From Cryptomeria japonica (lineage: Eukaryota > Streptophyta > Pinopsida > Cupressales > Cupressaceae), in NCBI RefSeq assembly GCF_030272615.1, contig NC_081408.1, positions 608,724,173-608,788,172 on the forward strand: a stretch of 64,000 nt of DNA, given 5' to 3'. A program made the translations under genes and the position numbers. The notes under the pieces were generated by a model, which was not told the origin of the DNA, ran no database searches, and saw only the letters and a program-made list of their open reading frames with translations. Below are positions 1-11,211 of the stretch, piece after piece. Within the stretch, counting starts at the first letter, position 1; each line of letters starts with the position of its first letter.

Positions 1-1606
1 GCTGCTACATATGAATTTTGTAATAAATCTTAGTTGAAAATGTTTTAGACATATCTAACTTAGCCAAAATGAAACTAGCTAGCTCATATGTTTGACCAAA
101 ACTTATTTTTGGTTAGAAATGGTTAAATTCATTTTTGTTGATAAATTGTTTGAAAGTGTGACACAAATTTGTACATTTGCCCTCAAACCCAAATCATTTT
201 ACAATCCATATGGGAGCATGAACTTATATTGATACATCTTTCAGTAAGAGCCAAGGATTCAAGGTATCCTTTCTACCAATGTCACTCAAGTTATGATCCT
301 TTACTAATCCCTTATGGTGTTAGAGAATTTGTAGTCTACAAGAATTCATTCCTAGTCGATTCATTTAGAACCATTCAAATTCATTAGTGGGCAAAGAAAA
401 CTTTAACTCAACAATTACTTTTATTACACCAACAAAATTATTCAAATTTTAGAATAATATCAATAATTATCAAGTAGATGATGTTTTTAATATTATATTA
501 AATTATATAATATTTTTGTTAAAGTTCATTTTTTTTATCAAAGAGTAAAGGTGGGTTTTTTGAAATCGCTTCATTTAAAAAATCAATATATTAGATCATG
601 CCAACTATCCAAAAAGTATTTCAACATTGCAACCTCTTCTTTTCAAAGAATTGACTTCAATGATTGCTTTGAATATGTGTATGTATATTGTGTTGATGTC
701 TAGTCCATATTATTTCTAATGAGATTGAAATTTCAACTCATTGATGACTTAAGATCTCCTCTTGTAGGCATCACGTCTTCATTAACCTAAAAAGCAATAA
801 CTACAAAGTAATAGCTACAAATATTAAACTAACAAAGCTAAGACAACTCAGAAAATACAACCAAAAGAAACATTGAAAATATAGTCACATAACTTAAAGC
901 AAAATAACTTCAAGGAGCTTTGAACATTAACAATACTTCTGCCCATTGAATTGCTAAAATGCTTAATAACCAAACTCTATTTATTTTTTAGACCCAAATC
1001 TAAAATGATTTTTTTTCTTTGAACTTGTAAAAACTCTTATTGAAAAAAAACCACTTTTAACTGTAACTAAAATTTATAAAAAAACAAGATAGATAACCCA
1101 CCAAGAATAAGAGCCCTTCAAACTACGATTAACATTCCACATCTCACCAACCACCATCATAGTGATCACAACTCAATAGTGATCACAACTCAAGAAACCA
1201 AAGTTTCTCTAGAATGAATCCTACCTTCAAAATGATTATATCTTCAACCACTAAAATTTAATAAATTTGACTTGAAAAATTAAGCAATTGAATCGTAATG
1301 AAATAATCACATAATGATAGATAATTAATTTAATATCCATATTTTATAGAGCAGACATTTTGAACGAGGTTCGGGTTATTATTTATTTATAAGAGAGCAA
1401 TCCTCGTTTGTTTAATACGAAGAGTTGGTAATGTACAAATCAACTCAGTTTTTACATATCTGGTGCTCCTTGTTGGAATTTCAAAAGGTGCTTGGAAGAG
1501 ACTATTGCTACTACAACTGAAAATAAAACACTAACGTTTCTAAAAATGATTTAAAGCGTAAAGAGATGGGCAAACATTCAAATCTAACTCTTCTACTCGT
1601 GCAAGC
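1..1606. other. AT-rich stretch without recognised gene
   Basis: No coding signal, RNA gene or repeat structure was recognised. Short open frames here have no coherent composition or recognisable motif. The right edge abuts the stop codon of the bHLH gene, so the last few hundred bases probably contain its 3' untranslated region. No polyadenylation signal is assigned. Confidence 0.5.
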
Positions 1607-2481
1607 TCACAGGCTAGGTTGAAGAGGCTGGTGCTGTGAAATATTCTCGCTCCCTGCTTCACATGCGTTGTTGCGTTCTGAAATCTCGTTAAACATTGGC
1701 AGACTTACTGTATGATTTAAACATTCTCTGTTTTGTTCGTTAGCCCATGGTGGTATTGTTTGTCCTTGAACTCCCTTTGGAACGGGCATGAACCCATTAC
1801 TCCATTGCAAGGGGCAATGGGAAGGAGTCGTCATGTTTGTGCCCTGGTATCCCATGAATCCCAAGCTCATGTTAATGCACATCTGGGGCATCTCAGAGCA
1901 TGGGATTGACGTGGCCATGCAGGTATTTGATGGTTTCATCTTATTTGGAGAAGAAAGCATCTGCAACGTACACACATATAAGTGAAGATGGAAGTTAGAA
2001 ATATCATTACCAGTTTTGAAAACTGCAACAAAAATTACTATTAAACATGGAGCAACTTACTTGTACTTGAAGTTGAAGCTGTTTGACGTACTCGATTGCT
2101 TCCTCAATAATGCATGCTTTGTCTATCTGTCAAAAGCAGTGGAAACAAATAGTAACTTTTCAATATTAGCTCAAAGATTTTGCCTCTGTGATTAAACTTC
2201 TACACTCTCTTATGGAAATGAAAGCCATGCAAATAAGCCAACCTTGTGCGAATTAGGAATCAGAAGTTGAAGAACTTTGAATTTCTCATCGATTCTGTTC
2301 CTTCGCCTCTGGGTTTTAGAAAAACCCTTCAACTTAGATTCTTTCTTCCAAGCCATTGAGTAAATATTAAAATCATGATAGCTCTATATAGGGCATAAGT
2401 GTTAAAGAGACAAACCTTTTCAGACAAATTGTGAACGTGGCTAGCTCTGTGTCTTTTGGAAGAGTGAACGTGAGTAGCTCT
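1607..2481 (-). CDS. PIF-type bHLH transcription factor, 3' part (four exons)
   Basis: Four minus-strand exons join in frame with GT/AG borders: 2481-2416, 2308-2243, 2126-2061 (66 nt each) and 1960-1607 (354 nt with the TGA stop), giving 183 residues. Exon one ends in the PIF-style sequence KRHRASHVHNLSEK and exon two begins RRRNRIDEKF. Together they form a basic region with the His-Glu-Arg residues that contact G-box/E-box DNA, followed by helix 1 (FKVLQLLIPNSHK). Exon three is helix 2 (IDKACIIEEAIEYVKQLQLQ). The last exon is Met-, Pro- and Ser-rich, as in PIF C-termini. Splitting of the bHLH over 66-nt exons is typical of the PIF/SPATULA-like subfamily, which acts in the nucleus, often in light signalling. 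No start codon or phytochrome-binding motif was found upstream, so the 5' exons are either lost or beyond a long intron. No stop or frameshift interrupts the visible exons. The 5' edge of the first exon is the least certain. Confidence 0.8.
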
Positions 2482-3634
2482 CTGGAAACATTGGAATGAC
2501 AATATACATTTAGTAACATACATAATATACGTGTCTAACAAACTAATTTGTCACCAAGATTTATCACACTAAGTGTGAAACAAAGAATTAATCTTGTTGC
2601 GCTGGTGATACCTTTACAAATTTTGTTGTGGTAGATATTTTAAAAGTGTTACGTTAGAATATGTTAACTCTACTTCTGCATACGTCGACAATGTCATGTT
2701 GAGAGTCGTACATGCATGAATGACACGGAGGCACGTAGTAATCTATGTTACAAGGCTAGTTTTGTACAGATATTAAAGCACAAGGTATTGGCAGAAGGAC
2801 GCTGTGTTATCCATATGGTGTGCTCGGTACTAGATAAGATTCCAAACACAGAAATAAATGCAAATCATAGATAAGGTTCCAAATACACTAGTAGTTAAGG
2901 GCCCTCCTACACACCAAACACAGCAGTCAATGTAAATCATAGATAAGGTTCCCCTTGGATTTAGTATTCTGTGCATCGTTATCTTGACAAACTAATGACT
3001 AATAAAAATAAAAATATATAAATAATAATAAGAGTAATATTCATAAAATTACAATCTTTGATATTAATTGTAAGTATAAGGACAAACAGGTTGTAATATT
3101 TTTTAAGATTACATTTGAGAGGTGGCTATAGTCATATAAAGATGGAAAGAATTTGTGTCAATAAAAATATCTTGAGTGAATGGAACAATTGCAATCACAT
3201 GTCATGTAATCTTATTATTGTCATCTATTTTCATTTTTGCTATATGTCATCAAAATATTCTTAGAGAATAATCTTGTCATTTCAGTTATATTTTGGCCTC
3301 TCCCTATAACAAGGATATGTTGAGCTAATTGAGTTAGTTGTTTTTAATTACAAGCTTCAATTTGGACGGAATCTAGACTGAACTCTAGATCTACAACTTG
3401 ACAATAATTAGAAATATTATATTAGGTAAGAAACTTTAATAATTACATGAAATTTCCACTGCCCATAATGATCTAGCTATTGATTTTTCTTGATAATAAT
3501 CTTATTCTTTTTTCTTTAAGCTTTACATCATGTTTAAGAGGCCTACAAGGAAAAAAGTTATTGTGAAATAGTGGGCTTCCATTAAAATGTTCATTTATTG
3601 TTTACTTTTACGAGAGAGAATTGGGCTAGGATGA
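2482..3634. other. Non-coding stretch upstream of bHLH exons; may be intron or flank
   Basis: No exon with PIF N-terminal character could be found on the minus strand here. The only structure seen is a 39-bp imperfect direct repeat (2842-2880 and 2914-2952, period 72), both copies ending in AAATCATAGATAAGGTTCC. If the bHLH gene is intact this stretch is intronic; otherwise it is intergenic. Confidence 0.4.
2842..2952. repeat. Short direct repeat, period 72 bp
   Basis: Copies at 2842-2880 and 2914-2952 share CCAAACACAG at the left end and AAATCATAGATAAGGTTCC at the right end, with a few differences between. It looks like a small local duplication; no function is inferred. Confidence 0.6.
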
Positions 3635-3784
3635 ATGCATGTTGTTAACCTAATATTTGTGTTAGAAACATTGAAGCTGATTGTGTATCTCACAAAACAT
3701 TCCCCTTGTGTCTGCCATGATAGATGTCCATACCTTGTTCCAAACAGGGATAACTTTAAGAAACCACCCCCCAGGCAAAAGTGT

Positions 3785-4800
3785 AAAATCCTGGCGAATC
3801 AAACATTATTTTTGGGGCGAAAATTTCAAATTGGTGGCGAATTTTTTTTCAAATTTGAAAAAAAAATTAATTTGTATTGGCGATATTATTTTTAGGGTTT
3901 GAAAATTACATAAAATCCTGGCGAATAATTCATTATTTTGTGGGGAAAATATATAATGGAGGAGGTGAATGTTTTTCATTTAAAGGAAAATATATATGTG
4001 TATGGGCAAAAAATTATACTCCGAAGGAAAAATTATTTAAGTGTAGGCGATTTTCGTTATCTATTAATAACCATTTTTGTTATCTAATTAATGCAACATC
4101 ACGTCGAGTCCATAATCTACACAATGTATTGATAAGCGTGACTTCATCAACATGTCACACATACCTAAAATCCATCAATGATTTAAAACCGTTCAATGAT
4201 CGCATATCAATGCTGAAGATTTATTTTGGCCCAAATTTCTGAAGAGAACTTAGTTCTCCAAAAAGTCCCCGGAATGGAATTGGAGACAGTAGGCATGAAT
4301 CAAATCTTATCCTAATCAAGTATTGACATTTATTAATGTCTTGTCACTGACATTCTCTAACTGCAATCCACTCGGCACGCACGACTTCCAATCTGGTAAT
4401 TGGTAGTGGTTTACAGTTGTTTCCAATTTCGCACACTCGTGCATTTATGAGAAAGATTTACTAAGAGATACACTTCTGTAAAATACCAGGCGAATTGGGT
4501 CCTCCTAGCCAATAAATATTTATATGGCTATTGGCGAATTATGTTCATCTATTAAGACAACCTTGGAAAGTGTAGGCGAAAATATTAAATTTACCTTATG
4601 GAAAATGTAGATTCTATTGGCAAAATCTTGATAGAGATACAATTAAATACATAAAACAATGGGCGATTGGGCCATGCATTTGATGAATATTTATAAAGTT
4701 TGGGCAACATGGCCACCCTCGATCAATGCAATATATTCGCCATTTTCTAGGTCACCGATGTGAAATATTCGCCATTGGCAAATATTCGCCACTAAGGTAA
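3785..4800. repeat. Cluster of GGCGAA/GGCGAT motifs in AT-rich DNA
   Basis: About ten forward copies of a GGCGA core followed by A/T-rich sequence occur between about 3790 and 4665 (for example CTGGCGAATC, GGTGGCGAATTT, ATTGGCGAATTATG, TAGGCGAAAATATT). Three reverse copies (TTCGCCA) lie between about 4735 and 4795. In AT-rich DNA this density is not expected by chance. The copies are not evenly spaced. Open frames across this segment (3635-4242 plus, 4691-4984 minus) show no recognisable domain and are not called genes. It may be a decayed repeat or the remnant of an unrecognised mobile element. Confidence 0.4.
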
Positions 4801-4984
4801 ACCTTGGTTCCAAAGCTCCCATGTGGGCAAGGAGGAAGTTGGTATAATATTTTGGAGTTAGACCTACCCTTTCCAATTGCATTTGCTTGAAAATATCTAT
4901 AGTATTTTCTAAAAATACATTTTGTTCAAATCTGCCACCTTTACAAATAATCAATCTATGAGAGCCAACTTCTATTATAATCAA

Positions 4985-5890
4985 TTGCCTAAATTAAACA
5001 TACAATCACAAAACTATCAAGATGTATATTCAAATTCCTTTTACTCATAAATTCATTTAATTTATTTGGATTTATGTATGATAAACAAAATAGGCAAGGC
5101 ATAAGAGTATCAAATATTCACTCCACAAGCTTGTCCCTATATATAAAGAGAAATAAAAAATGAACTAGATATTGGATAACCATTACCATAGGGTCTCTCT
5201 CCATGATCAACTAATTCTTCTAGAATTATCTTGTCTCATTCACTATCTCATGGTCACATCCACATTGATTAAATTGAATAAATTTTTCAAAACCAAAAAC
5301 ACTAACTATTGAGTGTTACTTGGTTATGGTCTAAAATACACATTGAGTAATAAGACAAGCACAAAGTAAGCAAGAACACTCTAAACAAGTAATAGATAGC
5401 GTCTAATTACTGATAGTTGGGCTTCTCTTCTCTATAGATATTTTTTCCTTGCCATTAAACAAATCTATCCTTTGTGAATATCGTAGATCATTGTAGATGT
5501 TAATTCAAATAGTTCATATGCTTGTTGTTTGTGTACATGGAGATTGCATTTTTATTTATTAATAAATGGCCATGCATGTATTTTGGTGTGAGCAGAGTGG
5601 ACATTGGTACTAGCGCAGGATTTGGCCCTATACTTCAATAATTGCAATTGATTGAATGTCTTCAAAAGTTTCTTGAAAAAATAAATTTGTTCATAGCCTA
5701 CAAATTAGAGATATATTTTCAAGAATTCTATCAAACAGTTGCTTATCGTGCCTGCTTTCAATGCATTTTCTTGCTTAATCTTATATATATTCAAATATTT
5801 GGAGGAATAAATGAATAGAAGTAAAAAAGAGTAGATAAAAACATAAAAGAATATGATTGTTCTTGTTAAATAAATCAAAATAATTTAGTG
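4985..5890. other. AT-rich stretch, nothing recognised
   Basis: No coding signal or repeat was recognised on either strand; probably decayed intergenic DNA. Confidence 0.4.
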
Positions 5891-5899
5891 GACAAGAGA

Positions 5900-6720
5900 T
5901 TTAAATTCAAAGGTTAAAGTAATTTTTCAAATAGAAGTTAGAGAAAGTGTTTGAGTTGTGGTAAAATTGTGCACTATAAGACATGTTGTAGATCTAAAAG
6001 GATTGAGAAGGGAAAACCATCTGAAGATGCTTCTTCTATAGAATCAAACGACTCAACTAAATATTTAGGGAGCATATTTTTAAATGCTACAATTTCATAT
6101 AGTTAATCTAATGAATGATTGATAGATTTAAGCATGCATCTTTTCATATGAATCTACGTAAGGAAAGGTTGAATGGATATGAACAAGTAAATGGAGCTGA
6201 AGTATTCTTGAAAAACTTTTTTTGGTGCCATTGTATTAGTAAAATGAGTCCATTTAGAAATGTTATTTAAACTTAAGAAAAACATTATAAGTGGTGGATG
6301 TAATACTCTTGATGTTCCTAAAGTAAATAACATTGCACATTAGACTTCTGCAATCCTTGTAGAGAAGATGAACTTTTATTATTTGATAACAATATACCAA
6401 TGGTCAATTTAATCATGTCTTAGTCATCTTTAAAATTTGAAATTGAAGATTTTGGTGTAGCAAAAATTAATTTGGGCATGGAAACTAAAAGGATTCATGC
6501 AAATAGGAAATTAAGGTTATAATGAAACAAGTTGATTTAATTCTATATTGATTTAGGATGGAAGAAAGTAAACCTATAAGAACTTCATTCCTTGTTAATA
6601 AAAAAGTGGGTACTATATATTGTCCTAAAATAAAAGAAATTTTTGAGGATACATGTCAAGTTTCTTATGCTAGTCCTATTAACAAATTCCTCATGTAATG
6701 GTTTGTACCAGACCTCACAA
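5900..6720 (+). pseudogene. Relic of copia gag/protease region with zinc knuckle
   Basis: In the plus frame at 5948-5989 a CCHC zinc knuckle is readable (C-L-S-C-G-K-I-V-H, then Cys), followed by a basic stretch, as at the C-terminus of a Ty1/copia gag protein that binds element RNA. Downstream, pieces with the flavour of a copia protease/linker region can be read in shifting frames, but many stops and frameshifts interrupt them. A copia RNase H relic on the same strand at 9016-9545 could be the 3' end of the same element, with other material in between. The knuckle is the only firm motif. Confidence 0.45.
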
Positions 6721-7167
6721 TGCACATGTTGTGGTAGATAGTTAGAATATATGTCTAAAATAGGTAAATAATTTGGTAGTGCTATGAAAAAACAAATTAG
6801 ATATTTATCTCATACCTTAATCTACACAATTGATTACCTCGAAGCAATGAATGAAAATAAAACAGTTAGATGTGAGTATTGAACATAATGTTGTCATTGA
6901 TGTCAAAGAAATCAATCATCATTATCAGTCATTAATGTTTTGGCTTATGCCCTTTATTCTATTTATGTATTGATCTAATAATGCATGCCATTAGCCGTGC
7001 TTCGGTAATGACTTAAGCCTTAAGTACCATGGTAGTTACCAACCCCTTGCTTAGTAATTTACCGACTAAACTAGATGTCAATGACCTTATTATTTCTTAA
7101 CTCAGGAGTGTTGATGAGATTGAATGGTCACAATGAGAGCAGCTTAAATCACACAGACTAAGCTTAC

Positions 7168-7345
7168 ACTTCTAGGCTTAAAATGTTAAACACTCAGATT
7201 GACTGACATTTTCTAAGCTTAATATGTTGTTTAAGGTGTGTGGTCACACTAAGAATACACTTCTAGACTTAAAAGTGTTAAACACTCAGAGTTGACTAAC
7301 ATTCTCTAAACTTAATATGTTGCTTAGTGTGTATGATTTAAAGCT
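7168..7345. repeat. Two-copy tandem repeat, about 91-bp unit
   Basis: Units starting at 7168 and 7259 share ACTTCTAG, a CTTAAAA..GTTAAACACTCAGA block and AACTTAATATGTTG-like ends with scattered differences. It lies in non-coding sequence between copia relics and is probably a local duplication inside a decayed LTR. Confidence 0.55.
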
Positions 7346-8379
7346 GACCATCACAAGATCCAACAGTGATCACATGTGTGGAAGGATGCAGTGGAACCTT
7401 CTGCTCCTTGATGTGCAACTATGTAATGTCAATGTGTATACTCAGTTTCAGTTGATAGGGTTGAATGGTTATGATACAGTGGTTTAGATTCAATGGTGAT
7501 CGTGAGTGTGCAAGGTACTAATGGGATCCTCTTCTCCTTGGTGCAGAATTGTGCCACGGTGACACATGGAAGCCTCTTGTAAGATTTCTATGACAACTCT
7601 ATTATCAAGTTGTGAGATTGTGAGGAAGTGACACCTTAGAGAGATTGACGGCTAGCACACTTTACGCTTAAAGAGATCGACACCCAACATACTCTGCACT
7701 TGAAGAGATTGACAATTTGCATGCTTGCGCAAGGTAGTGTAGGACCAATTCTTCTATATGTGCAAGTGCGCAATGGTGTCGTGTGTCCGTGGAGGGCCTA
7801 GATGTAAATACTTTAAAGAAGATTCCATCACTAATGTCCATTCTAGTGCAAAGAGAGAAGATCAATGACTCTTAAGTTTGAAAGGATCGAACGGCTAGTC
7901 TATAAATTTAAATAACCCTATTTTAATGTGACTATGATGAGGTATGGAAAAACGTAGTATGGGCCAACATGTTCATATGTGGCAGTTAAAGGTGGTTAAA
8001 CTGATCAAAGGCTGACATGTAAAGAAGAAGTTTATTATTCCTAGCCAACACACAAATGATGTTGAGGTGTATATAAGAAGATCAATCATTAATGTAATGG
8101 TGTGCATGTGGAAGAGACGGAACATAGAGTGTTAAGTGTAACATAGAGGTTACCAGTAACTTGGGTAGTGTTGATCATGTTATATCATTCAATGCAGAAG
8201 CGAAAGAAGATTCGCAAAGCAGAGTGTGTGAAGCAAGAGTCTATAAATGACAAAGAAAAATTACAAAGGTTCATTCTGATATCATCTTATTGTGTATAAG
8301 ACAGAGGTATGTCTGATTTAGTTGAGGCTGTCACCTCTTGATTTCTATAGGATTATAGCCTTCTAAGATGAGAGTAACG

Positions 8380-8990
8380 ATAGAGATAGAGAGGGTGGAA
8401 GAGACTAAGAGAGTGAGGGTGGAAGAGACTAAGAGAGTGGAAAGATATTGAAGTGAGAGACTTAGAGTCTAGAGAGAGGGATGAGAATTGGGTTGGTGTC
8501 TTATTTGATGTTCTAAGTGGATTGGTGTCTTTTATAGTTTGGTTTCTTAAATAGATATAGTTGTAAGAGGATTGGTGTCCTCTTTGGGTTGGTACCTTAA
8601 ATTGATATATTGGTAAGGAGATTGGTGTCTCTTGAATGTTGGTGCTTTCAAACTGATTGTAATTATTTCACTTTTATTGTGAGCTTATATTTGGGTAATA
8701 GATCCAAGTAGCTTGCTCACTATAATTTTTCCTTTCTAGACTTTTTGTGAGGCTGGATTTAGGCAATAGATCCTAGTAGATTGTTCATAGTGGTTTTTCC
8801 CTTTTAGACTTTTCCATGTAAATTCTAGCATTATGAGTTTTGTGTGATTGCTTTTATCATTTTCATATTTTAAGGGTTATGCTAATGTCTTTGAATTCTA
8901 TGTGATTAGATGAAAAATTAGAAAAGAGGAAATTTGATGATATATTGATTCACCCCTTTCCCTTCCCTTTTTCTCCCCCTCACCCTTCTC
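8380..8990 (+). repeat. Relic LTR-like sequence with short tandem units
   Basis: A 24-bp unit (starting GAGGGTGGAAGAG) is tandemly repeated at about 8390-8437. It is followed by several imperfect TTGGTGTC-type units (8480-8640), then a TAGATCC..TTGCTCACTAT..TTTTCC block and a C/T-rich run at 8950-8990. The same order (a GGTTGGTG-type unit run, or a pyrimidine run shortly before the primer site) is seen in the copia LTRs elsewhere in this window. No edge or target-site duplication was located, so this is an inference from resemblance. Confidence 0.3.
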
Positions 8991-9015
8991 AATATATTGA
9001 TGTGCTCAATGTCAA

Positions 9016-9545
9016 GTGTTGAATCTAGCAATGGATATATATTTAGTTTTTTTGGAGGAGCAACAATCGATGAGAAAAAGACAAGTAGTAGTTAAATTAT
9101 CTACAATAGAGACGGAGTACATGGTATCTATTCATCTGTATATGGAAGTAGTATTGCAACAAAGGTTGTTCTTAATTGCTAAAACGTTTCTGGATTAGAT
9201 AGTGTCAAATATTTTTTTGATGCAAAAAATCTTTGACACAATCTAATCCAGAAACATTTTAGCAATTATCGACATGTATTGTGGAAATATGACATCATTA
9301 AAGGTTGTTCTTGACAACCGGTTCAGTGGAAGATGGTAAATATTCATAATGATAATCAAAGAGCACTATATTTAGCCAAGAACCTATTTATTATGCTTGG
9401 TCAAAACATAATAGAGTACAATATCATTTTTTTGAGAGAACTAGTTGAAAGTAAACAACTATTATTCAAAAAAAAAAATACAAAAATTAATTTTAATGAC
9501 GAATCATTAAAAATAGGTATGAATATTGAGAAATTTTCTCAATGA
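9016..9545 (+). pseudogene. Copia RNase H relic
   Basis: The plus strand reads VVVKLSTIETEYM near 9083-9121, the copia RNase H block around the second catalytic acidic residue. Further on, 9333-9545 reads HNDNQRALYLAKN followed by an LRELVES block, the Asp-containing and C-terminal parts of the same domain. The two blocks are separated by a 38-bp inverted repeat and are not continuous. In a working element this domain removes the RNA strand during cDNA synthesis; here it is broken. No downstream LTR was found. Confidence 0.65.
9172..9269. repeat. Inverted repeat, 38-bp arms with 22-bp loop
   Basis: Arms 9172-9209 and 9232-9269 are reverse complements except for three mismatches, centred on TTGCTAAAAC..TTTCTGGATTAGAT. 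A 13-bp direct repeat (AAAGGTTGTTCTT) lies at 9161-9173, just before the left arm, and again at 9300-9312. The hairpin sits inside a copia RNase H relic and interrupts its reading frame. Confidence 0.8.
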
Positions 9546-10435
9546 ATATATCAATCAACATATTTACGCTCAACAACTAACACTTTAAGAGTGCTCCTCT
9601 TATGAAAAGTATCCAATAAGTAGAAGAATGTTGGATAAATGTTGTATACTTTCTGTGCTTAATAGTCAAGATATCAATCCTGCAAGTTGATTAGTTTTTT
9701 TTTTTGAGTTTTTCTATTTTCGCCCCTTTTTTAAAGTACCCAGATTTATCATTTTCATGATTATCTGCAATGCCTAAATTTATTTTCAATGTGCCTCTGT
9801 ATCACACACTTAAAAATGAAATAAGAGTAATTTCTTATTGTATTATAAAATGGTTGAATTTTCAAAATATAAAAGATTTCACTCTACTATATTTTTAATT
9901 AAAACAAATTTCTACTAAAAAAAATTATATATTATCTTTATTTTTTATTATTTTGAATTATTTATGTGCTACTTCTACCATAAAAAGTTTTATTTATTTA
10001 TTTTCCTATACCATTAACCATTTAATAAAGATAAAACTCCATGCTTTGTTTCTAATACTGCCTCCACATAAGTTTGCTCTTTCATAAGTATAGTCGTATC
10101 CAGAAGCTTCCACAAACATAAGGAGCCACCATTTCCATTTGGTGTGACAGGTCAATAACAATAGAGGAAAAAAAAACCCACGAGCACAAAGCCATATCTT
10201 TTGCTTTAATGTTTGTCTGATAAGATGCCTTGTTTTTACTTCCTCTGAGAGAAGAAATTCCTTTGCAATAAAATATACAATAGCAAGATAGCTGCACCTT
10301 TTTTAAAGAATATAGCACGCCACACACTTTAGCATATGAAACTTTTTCTTTTCCATACAAATTATTTCTTTTTAATCAACCCGATGAGAATGAAGAGACT
10401 GCATTAGCTGAATCTTTTTCCTTATTTGGAGAGGA
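9546..10435. other. AT-rich flank downstream of the HMA gene
   Basis: No coding signal was recognised. Because the HMA gene is on the minus strand and stops at 10436, the right end of this stretch should contain its 3' untranslated region. The open frame at 10082-10360 (minus) has no recognisable motif. Confidence 0.45.
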
Positions 10436-11211
10436 TTAGGAAGATTGGGAAGCTCCATTAACTCGAAGACAATAGTAACTTCCTGCAGCATAGGTACTGA
10501 GAAGAGCTTCACTTCGAGATGACCAGAAATCTGCTTTCAGGCCCCCTCTTCTAACTGCCTTTAGAACCTTATTAGGGTGAGCAGAACCAGTCACTACCAC
10601 TTTGCCATAATTCACATCAACTTCTACCTTCTCAATGCCTGCAAGATCAAAAAAATGATCTTCAATAAAAGAAAATGAAAAATTATTCATAATCAATCAA
10701 TCATCCTCTTCTTTTTTGCCTCTCTTTAAAAGCTTTCATTCAAGAACCATTCCATTATATGATCTTCTATGTATGTAAGTAAGTGATTTTAATGGAAGAA
10801 GATGGTGTAAAAGATTTTAATGAAAGAATCCATGTCATCTGTTATGAAGGGATTTAGATTTTCACAGATTTTCACATAAATAATTTGAGTTGAGAGTTTT
10901 TATTGGAAAATTTTATATTAACACATTGACTACAATATAACAGGGTTTCTACCACCTTACCAAAGGTATCCCCTTTCCCTCACCCATCATTCTTAAAAAG
11001 TATTATTTCATCATCTATTAAAAACAATGGACTGATCATTACCTTTGAGTTTGGCTATGCTTCTCTTAATCTTTTGCTCACAGTTATATCCTACCATCTC
11101 AACTTTCAATTCCACTGTCTGCAGTAAAATTTGAAAACAAAATCAGTATGCCATAAAAGGGTAAAGAAATTGCAGAAAAGCAAATTGAAGAAAGAGTACT
11201 GAAACCTGCAT
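10436..11211 (-). CDS. Heavy-metal-associated (HMA) domain protein, HIPP-like, complete three-exon gene
   Basis: Three minus-strand exons with GT/AG borders join in frame: 11211-11206 (ATG CAG), 11118-11043 (76 nt) and 10638-10436 (203 nt with the TAA stop), 285 nt in all and 94 residues. The protein starts MQTVELKVEMVGYNCEQKIK, continues with a KLKGIEKVEVDVNYGKVVVTG strand and ends with LKAVRRGGLKADFW and a Tyr/Ser-rich tail. This is the ferredoxin-like fold of a small plant HMA protein, a group that includes copper-chaperone-like and metallothionein-like proteins of the cytosol or nucleus. The usual Cys-x-x-Cys metal site is incomplete: only one Cys (in GYNCEQ) is present. From family knowledge a plant subgroup with the VELKVEMVG start also lacks the full motif, so metal binding is doubtful. 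No C-terminal CaaX isoprenylation box is visible. The two-codon first coding exon makes the gene easy to miss. No damage is seen. Confidence 0.85.

Noticed and set aside
3635-4242. Overlapping open frames of 73-121 codons
   Set aside because: Lys/Phe/Ile-rich translation of AT-rich DNA with no domain; overlapping frames on the same strand; better explained as the GGCGAA repeat cluster.
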